Below, piece by piece: positions 23,107 through 24,469 of a stretch of 24,469 nt of DNA. Position numbers and translations under genes: made by a program. Positions within the stretch are counted from its first letter, which is position 1. Each line of letters opens with the position of its first letter. The stretch comes from Actinomycetes bacterium (GTDB taxonomy: Bacteria; Actinomycetota; Actinomycetes; Actinomycetales; Dermabacteraceae): the NCBI GenBank assembly GCA_023389045.1, contig JAEWEZ010000133.1:1-24469 (forward strand), given 5' to 3'. Below the pieces are notes generated by a model. That model made no database searches. It was not told the origin of the DNA and saw nothing but the letters and a program-made list of their open reading frames with translations.

Positions 23107-24444
23107 ATGAACCCCATCTCCCGTCGCAGCCTCCTTGCGGGTGCTGCAGCCACCACTGCGGTTGTCGGTCTGTCCGGCTGCCTGGCCTCCAAGGACGGAG
23201 GTGGCGAGAAGGGCGGCGGTGCGGCCGGTGGCGGCAGCGACGGCCCGGTCAAGATCCTCGGCGCCTTCGGCGGTCAGGAGCAGGAAGCATTCCTGGCCTC
23301 TCTGAAGCCCTTCATGGACAAGAGCGGCATCACGGTCGAATACACCGCTGACCAGGACTTCACCACCACCATCCGCCAGAAGGTGCAGGCCGGTGACGCC
23401 CCCGATATCGCGCTGTTCCCGCAGCCGGGTGGTCTGCTCGAGCAGGCCGACGGCGGCGCGGCTGTCCCCCTGGACGATGTGCTGGACATGGGCAAGCTCA
23501 AGGAATCGCTGATCCCGGGCTTCCTCGATGCCGCCACCGCCAAGGACGGCAAGATCTACGGCGCCCCCATGCGTATGGCCTGCAAGTCCCTCATCTTCTA
23601 CCCGAAGAAGGCCTACGAGGCTGCCGGCCTGAACGCCGAGCCGAAGACCATGGAGGAGCTCACCCAGATCACCGACAAGATCAAGGCTGATCTGAAGATC
23701 GCCCCCTGGTCTGACGCGTGGAACTCCGATCAGGCCACTGGCTGGGTGGGCACCGACTGGCTCGAGGAGGTCATGCTGCGTCTGCACGGCCCCGAGGTGT
23801 ACGACCAGTGGACCAGCCACGAGATCCCCTTCAACGACGCCAAGGTGCTGGAAGCCTTCGCCGCCCTGGAGAAGATCCTCAAGACCGAGGGCAATGTGCT
23901 CGGCGGCGTGAACACCATTGTGAATACCCCCTTCGCCGAGTCGGTGCTGCCGCTGTTCGAGGATCCGGCCCGCGCCATGCTGGTGCGTCAGGGCAACTTC
24001 ATCACCGGCTTCCTGCCCGATGAGGTCAAGAAGAACATGGACACCGAGGTGGGCGTCTTCGCGATGCCGACCTACGAGGGCGGCTTCGATGGCCAGCCGA
24101 TCCTTGGCGGTGGCGACCTCGCCGCGCTGTTCAACAACAAGAAGGACGACGCCAAGAAGGTCATGGAGTTCCTGACCTCGCCCGACTTCGGCGGCGAGTG
24201 GGCGCAGGCTGGCGGCTGGCTCAGCCCGCACGCCACCTTCGACACCTCCAAGTACGCCGATGAGACCACCCGCAAGGTGGCCGAGATCGCCGGCAAGGCC
24301 AAGGTGTTCCGCTACGACGGTTCGGACCTGATGCCCAACGCCGTGGGCGGTGGCTCCTTCTGGACCGGCATGGTCGAGTGGATCCAGGGCACCAAGACCG
24401 CTGAGCAGGTCGCCGAGGAGATCGAGAATTCGTGGCCGGCCTGA
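23107..24444 (+). CDS. Carbohydrate ABC transporter substrate-binding lipoprotein
   Basis: This 445-residue protein is a family 1 extracellular solute-binding protein, probably for an alpha-glucoside or similar sugar. The signal peptide MNPISRRSLLAGAAATTAVV carries twin Arg, fitting Tat export, and ends with the lipobox LSGC, so the mature protein is anchored by a lipid on Cys outside the membrane. A Gly-rich linker follows, then the binding domain beginning VKILGAFGGQEQEAFLASL, with DAPDIALFPQPGGL, GKIYGAPMRMACKSLIFYP and GGGDLAALFNNKKDDAKKVM as family landmarks. I chose ATG 23107 because TAGGAG lies about seven bases upstream. It begins an operon: a GTG start for the next gene overlaps its end. 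The sugar specificity is inferred from general resemblance to AglE-type proteins. Confidence 0.88.
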   Translation: MNPISRRSLLAGAAATTAVVGLSGCLASKDGGGEKGGGAAGGGSDGPVKILGAFGGQEQEAFLASLKPFMDKSGITVEYTADQDFTTTIRQKVQAGDAPDIALFPQPGGLLEQADGGAAVPLDDVLDMGKLKESLIPGFLDAATAKDGKIYGAPMRMACKSLIFYPKKAYEAAGLNAEPKTMEELTQITDKIKADLKIAPWSDAWNSDQATGWVGTDWLEEVMLRLHGPEVYDQWTSHEIPFNDAKVLEAFAALEKILKTEGNVLGGVNTIVNTPFAESVLPLFEDPARAMLVRQGNFITGFLPDEVKKNMDTEVGVFAMPTYEGGFDGQPILGGGDLAALFNNKKDDAKKVMEFLTSPDFGGEWAQAGGWLSPHATFDTSKYADETTRKVAEIAGKAKVFRYDGSDLMPNAVGGGSFWTGMVEWIQGTKTAEQVAEEIENSWPA

Positions 24445-24469
24445 GCGAGAAGACCACCCCGGCCCCGCC
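24432..24469 (+). CDS. Probable ABC transporter permease, N-terminus only
   Basis: A GTG at 24432 opens a frame reading VAGLSEKTTPAP to the end of the window. It overlaps the end of the substrate-binding gene by 13 bases, and GAGGAGA stands upstream, as expected for the next gene of a sugar ABC operon. Only 12 codons are visible, so the identity rests on context alone. Confidence 0.4.
   Translation, partial: MAGLSEKTTPAP

Overview
The window is chromosomal DNA of a high-GC Gram-positive bacterium. The evidence is a G+C content of roughly two thirds by eye, an actinobacterial Tad pilus locus of the kind linked to a DECH-box helicase and topA, leaderless genes, and a Lys/Arg-rich C-terminal tail on topoisomerase I. 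It is most likely an actinomycete of the order Micrococcales; a Dermabacteraceae-like host is only a guess. There are no phage, IS, CRISPR, rRNA or tRNA genes.

Layout. 1-1088 is the 3' part of a glutamate-cysteine ligase (GCS2) family gene. 1089-1702 is non-coding, with a structured segment ending in a strong terminator and a 60-bp direct repeat. 1703-3288 (minus) is a translationally coupled dedA-trmH pair, divergent from a leaderless YpfJ-like zinc peptidase (3537-4457). 4552-6888 is an XpaC-like/TelA pair closed by a terminator. 6889-7419 is a cluster of inverted and tandem repeats. 7420-8881 (minus) holds pyrE and a short-chain dehydrogenase, divergent from exonuclease III (9052-9852). 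9853-10341 is non-coding. 10342 to about 15067 is the Tad locus: Ssd/CpaE-like ATPase, TadA, a fused TadB-TadC, a DUF4244 Flp-like pilin behind a leader full of hairpins, TadE and a second TadE-like protein. It converges on the MrfA-like DECH helicase (15068-17560, minus). Then come a class I methyltransferase (17843-19639), topA (20038-22743, strong terminator), and the start of a sugar ABC transporter operon (lipoprotein 23107-24444, then probably a permease) preceded by a LacI-type operator.

How the genes work together. The Tad genes parallel Mycobacterium tuberculosis Rv3660c-Rv3654c, with the helicase and topA nearby (Rv3649, Rv3646c); this is the actinobacterial helicase/secretion neighborhood. 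Several genes overlap by ATGA or TGATG, indicating coupled translation of a pilus assembly machine. No prepilin peptidase is present in the window.

Most unusual observations: an 11-mer, CCCGTCGGCCC, occurs exactly 11 times on both strands, in different reading frames and between genes; five consecutive hairpins lie directly upstream of the pilin gene; TadB and TadC are joined in one frame; the last TadE-like gene has no in-frame stop before it runs antisense into the helicase; the dehydrogenase has Arg in place of the catalytic Lys; and at least four genes share a TANNNT-N6-ATG leaderless arrangement.
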